DNA from: Heliocidaris tuberculata
Lineage: Eukaryota; Echinodermata; Echinoidea; Camarodonta; Echinometridae
Assembly (NCBI GenBank): GCA_025618425.1
Contig: CM046841.1
Location: 13,423,144 to 13,487,143, forward strand
Length of the DNA: 64,000 nucleotides
Direction: 5' to 3'
In this document: in pieces, positions 60,546 to 64,000 of the stretch
Numbering within the stretch: the first letter of the stretch is position 1
Layout of the letters: the number at the start of each line of letters is the position of its first letter
Program-made: the position numbers and the translations under genes
Notes under the pieces: generated by a model
Told to the model about the DNA's origin: nothing
Seen by the model: only the letters and a program-made list of their open reading frames with translations
The model's database searches: none

Positions 60546-60701
60546 GTCTGTCTTGCCTCCAGGCTTCTCCAGTGAAACCTAACTTCACGGATCATTACCA
60601 TGCCTCAGGCTACGTCAGACTGCCTTACGCTGAACTCAACGAACCCTTTGAGATCTTCTTCCAGGGGGCCAAGAACAGGAGTAGGATTGATATGTACAAT
60701 G
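60546..60701 (+). CDS. Protease-like gene, exon 2 (CfaD-like N-terminal domain)
   Basis: Acceptor GATAACCCAG ends at 60545; donor GTGAGT starts at 60702, phase 1. The peptide reads LSCLQASPVKPNFTDHYHAS, then GYVRLPYAELNEPFEIFF and NRSRIDMYNG. The pattern YHxxGxxxLPYAEhxEPFE...SRIDxYxG is the one I associate with the N-terminal region of counting-factor-associated protein D-like papain-family (C1A) cysteine proteases of invertebrates. The catalytic domain would be encoded downstream and no exon for it was recognised before 64000. Phase continuity with exon 1 (55295-55358) supports one gene with a 5.2-kb intron. Confidence 0.65.
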
Positions 60702-60859
60702 GTGAGTCTCCCTTATCAACCCTCTGAGTGCTGGAGGGTTTTAAACAGTCTGGTTCTCTGAACTACGTGTATGTCCCAGCGACAACTGCTCCGCAATCCA
60801 TTTCCTATACATTTTATATATTCTGAATTTCAACCGTGGACCAGACAGTGTACCTACAT

Positions 60860-60890
60860 GTAACCCTAACCCTAACCCTTACCCTCAATC
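60860..60890 (+). repeat. Short telomere-like (CCCTAA)n
   Basis: AACCCTAACCCTAACCCTTACCC: three to four units in the intron after exon 2. Confidence 0.85.
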
Positions 60891-60923
60891 TAAACTAATA
60901 TTCAATTGCAGCCTTAACCTTAA

Positions 60924-61513
60924 AGGGGAATGAAACCCTGGGGGAAAATCCATTTTAATAAAAAGAGAGGATAGAGAGAAGTAATTTTAAAAAGTTCCAT
61001 CAAAATCGGTTAAGAAATTAAAATGAGAAAGTTATGAAAGTTTGAAAAGTGTCAATTTACTTTCTATGGCGATCCTCAAATTGGCAATGTTGCTTCAAAG
61101 TGACAGGTAGAGTAGGACAACTCTCCATGTGTTTTCTACACAAAATTTCATATTTTCTCCATTATCTCTAAAAATGATGCTTGCCTTTTTGTGAACTCAA
61201 CATATGCTGTGGCAAATACATTTCTCCATGATATCTTGAGCTAAGAAGGAGACAAGCTGCACCTTGAGAGATAATGGGGAAAATATGAAATTTTGTGTAC
61301 AAAACATATGGAGAGTTGTCCTACATGTACTAAACCTGTCATTTTGTAGCAACATTGCTAATTTGAGGATCGCCATAGAAAGTAAATTGAGACTTTTCAA
61401 ACTTTCATTACTTTCTCATTTCTTAACCGATTTTCATGGAACTTTTTAAAAATAGCTTCCCCCTATCCTCTCTTTTCATTAAAAATTATTTTTTTCCCAG
61501 GTTTCATTCTCCT
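60924..61513. mobile_element. 590-bp fold-back MITE flanked by TTAA
   Basis: TTAA at 60920-60923 and 61514-61517. The ends AGGGGAATGAAACC and GGTTTCATTCTCCT are inverted repeats, and pairing continues through most of the element (GGCGATCCTCAAATTGGCAA near 61068 with GCTAATTTGAGGATCGCC near 61355). Confidence 0.85.
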
Positions 61514-61517
61514 TTAA

Positions 61518-62857
61518 CTCTATGGCCCAAATTCACAAAGGAGGTTTAAACCATAGACAAATTAAAACTTATAGACGGAAAGGTAGCACGCGCGGATTTG
61601 CCTCATTTGCATATAAGCTGCAGCGTCACCATTCAGTCTAAGCGTATTTAAGCGTATTTAGGCTCCGCCCATTTGGTAACATTTCATTTTTCCCGAAGCC
61701 CCCGATACCAAAAAATATCGATAAGTATCGAGAAACACCTTATGCATTATTCATTTTTGTTTTGCATACTCCGATTTATCAAACTTTGATTGGACCGGAC
61801 CTTATGAATATGAATGTTCTTCAAAAGGAATGATTTGACCTCTTTTCGTCACTTCCGCTGTGATTCACGTCACTGCACAAAGTAAAAAAAAAAGTTGTGG
61901 AAAGTTTAGAGGTGAGTACACATGAATTTATGCTTAATTTTCAAAAATTAGAATATATTTAGAACAAGTTCTGCCACTGTGAGTAATCTGATTCAATTTC
62001 TCTACATTTGAAGGGATTCTACAGAGCTGTATGTCATGAAACAATATGTAATCTACTCTCGAACTTTCAAAACAATTTTCATCGTCATGAGCTAATGTTG
62101 CAGCTCGATTTCCCTTACCACCCTGTCACTCGTGACGGCTTACCCGGACTTTCGGGCGGGGCTATCTCGATACGTTTCGATAGATGATTACTGAATTAGA
62201 GAGTTGTAGCCGAAAGATTTAGTAAACCTCTACTCTAAATAGATCGAACTTAGTCTGTAGACCCTATGTCAATGATTTGGTTATCTAAGTTAGATGTAGA
62301 CGCATAGACCCTGTTAATTTCTGGAAGACAAAGGGCCCAGGTGGGGCCCTTTGGCCTTTCTAATTGATTCTGTACTAGATCTACTGTCTTGTATTGTAGG
62401 CTATTCTTGTGTGGATTTTTAAATACCGTATTTTTTTTATTTTTAAATTTAGAATGAGGAGGGGGTTCCATGTTGATATTTTTTTCCAGAGACCAGTCCA
62501 GATCCCCGCCCAGATCCAGATCTACTTTGAGTAAATGTTACACACACAGTTTGCTATAATATAAACGCCGGGTTGTAATTTTAACGCAGTGGTTCTAGAT
62601 CTACTAACGTTAAATAGGCTTTGGGCCCCCTTTTTTTTTCTAAACTTGAGCCACGGCCAAAGACAAGGCAAGCATGATGAGGTTTTATTTTTCATTTCAA
62701 GAGAGAGATAGAGAAAGGGGGGGGGGGGGGGGGAGTCATATTTAGTCTTGATTCTAGACCAGAATCAAAACCCAGGCAATAATAGTGGGATGGCCTTTTT
62801 GCTTTGTTTCAGTATCGCATTCATTAGTCTCATCATGTTGACTTTGATTTCCCTCAG
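61518..62857. other. Sequence without recognised genes
   Basis: Contains a T run near 62430 and a G run near 62717. Nothing matches an expected next exon of the protease gene. Confidence 0.5.
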
Positions 62858-63018
62858 ATAATAACATGGCAAGGACCTAACTTGTGGCTGATCTACTTGA
62901 AGAGCTAGAGGATTTAAAGCCTAATAGACGTCCTAAATATCTGCGTATTTGCACAACTCAACAAGTGTTGCAGGTGCCGGATGAAGCGGATTTTGATGAG
63001 ACCGTGAGCAATAAACAG
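62858..63018 (+). pseudogene. Exon-like open stretch with a stop codon
   Basis: Acceptor TTTCCCTCAG ends at 62857 and donor GTAGGT starts at 63019. From the ATG at 62866 it reads MART-stop-LVADLLEELEDLKPNRRPKY, then LRICTTQQVLQVPDEADFDE. Apart from the early TAA the frame is open. It may be a decayed transposon exon. Origin not recognised. Confidence 0.3.
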
Positions 63019-63037
63019 GTAGGTACGTCTAGATCTA

Positions 63038-63440
63038 GACCTAACTAGTTAGACTAGACCAAAAATTCTGTCTCTCGATCTCGTTGTTAGCCTCTTCACT
63101 TAGAGACAGAAGCGGGCCATTTGATCTCCTGTGCAAACCGACTACACGCCGACGTAGTTGGAAAAATCGCTATAATTTTATTTTTCCTCACGCATATATA
63201 TTGATTAGGCCTAGGCTCTACTCATTCAAGAATCTGTTCAACTTACCACTTTGTCTGTATAATCCATTCAATGCACCTTTTTCAGGTAATTCAGGGTCCA
63301 AGGTATTCTCCGTTTGAAAATCTTGCAGCTGTTGTGTAGTCGGTATGTGGTCGGTTTGCTTAGTAGATCGAACGGCCCGCTTCTTCCAAGTGAAGAGGCT
63401 AACGAACGAGAGACAGAATTTTCGGTCTAGTTAGACCTAG
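63038..63440. mobile_element. ~400-bp fold-back MITE
   Basis: Long inverted repeats: AATTCTGTCTCTCG and GTTAGCCTCTTCACTT on the left pair with AAGTGAAGAGGCTAAC and CGAGAGACAGAATT on the right. Inner GCAAACCGACTAC pairs with GTGGTCGGTTTGC. It begins 20 bp after the exon-like stretch. Confidence 0.85.
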
Positions 63441-63839
63441 ACCTATACAGCTAAAAATTATAGGTCTGGTAGTGGTAGTGTATCCAGGATCAGTTTACTT
63501 GGGGGGGGGGGGGGTTGATGTGTTCACAATAAAGAGAGACAGTTTTTAGTTTACATTGTCCAACCAAAACAGCAACAACAAAGTCATCAATTTTTTTTCT
63601 GAGAGAATAGACATTTCATTTGTCTTTTTTCTTTATCCACCACTGAGATCTGTTTTCTTAAGTGTAGTATTACATCAGCTTTTTTAGTGTCTTTAAAAAT
63701 CAATTATGAGATCTTTAGGGGATGTTCAGTATGATGTCCGTATAAATAAAATTTTTAGTCCTCTTAATAATTATATTAAACATTTCATTCATTCCTGCAA
63801 ATAGAAACAAACCAAATAAGATGGATGAACTTATGTTAT

Positions 63840-63876
63840 TGATAATATTATTTATTATTATTTTTACTTATTATTA

Positions 63877-63911
<35 letters not shown>

Positions 63912-63915
63912 TTCA
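63840..63915 (+). repeat. (ATT)n microsatellite
   Basis: About 15 ATT triplets after interrupted ATT/CTT units. Confidence 0.95.
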
Positions 63916-64000
63916 GGGCCAAAACATTACACTTTCAGTTAAAATCTATGAATCTTTTTAGGATGGATTGTAGTTAGGATTTATCCTCTTTGAAAACATC

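Noticed and set aside
1..64000. CRISPR arrays, operons or bacterial signals
   Set aside because: Tandem arrays here have no unique spacers, and exons with GT-AG introns, LINEs and microsatellites mark a eukaryotic genome.

Overview
The window looks like intergenic and intronic DNA from a marine invertebrate, most likely an echinoderm such as a sea urchin. This is inference. The pointers are AT-rich DNA with GT-AG introns, many poly(dG)/poly(dC) tracts of 9-23 bases, frequent TACATGTA words, a tandem motif built on TTTCGGAATTATGAACC, nested non-LTR retrotransposons, and very many short DNA transposons with clear target-site duplications (TSDs). No prokaryotic gene organisation, CRISPR array, rRNA or tRNA gene was recognised.

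Region 1 (1-14133) looks like one large DNA transposon. A 61-bp tandem array (1-1735) and a 178-bp tandem array (13210-14133) both carry the palindrome CCCATATGGG. Between them lie a TNP2/CACTA-type transposase ORF (5076-7298) and a six-exon gene (about 7543-11350) whose exon phases all fit and whose product resembles DUF4806-type proteins. Region 2 (14134-20180) holds a LINE inserted into another LINE on the minus strand, then plus-strand LINE 3' tails. A strongly T-rich tract follows (20520-21475).

Region 3 (23382-52430) is a 29-kb structure: two inverted arms of about 10.8 and 11.6 kb around a 6.7-kb spacer with a 237-bp satellite, triplet microsatellites, palindromes and a U2 snRNA fragment. 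Comparing the arms exposes filled and empty sites for many insertions: a 3.1-kb element with a 9-bp TSD, two TTAA-flanked elements, a 5'-truncated L1/Tx1-like LINE between 500-bp direct repeats, and 20-31-bp palindromic insertions with their own 5-8-bp TSDs.

Region 4 (55295-60701) carries the only host-like coding sequence: a signal-peptide exon and a second exon resembling the N-terminal domain of counting-factor-associated protein D-like papain-family proteases. Their 5.2-kb intron contains a second inverted repeat (56015-60081) with three levels of nested elements. Region 5 (60702-64000) has two fold-back elements, a broken exon-like stretch, and microsatellites. No continuation of the protease gene was recognised there.
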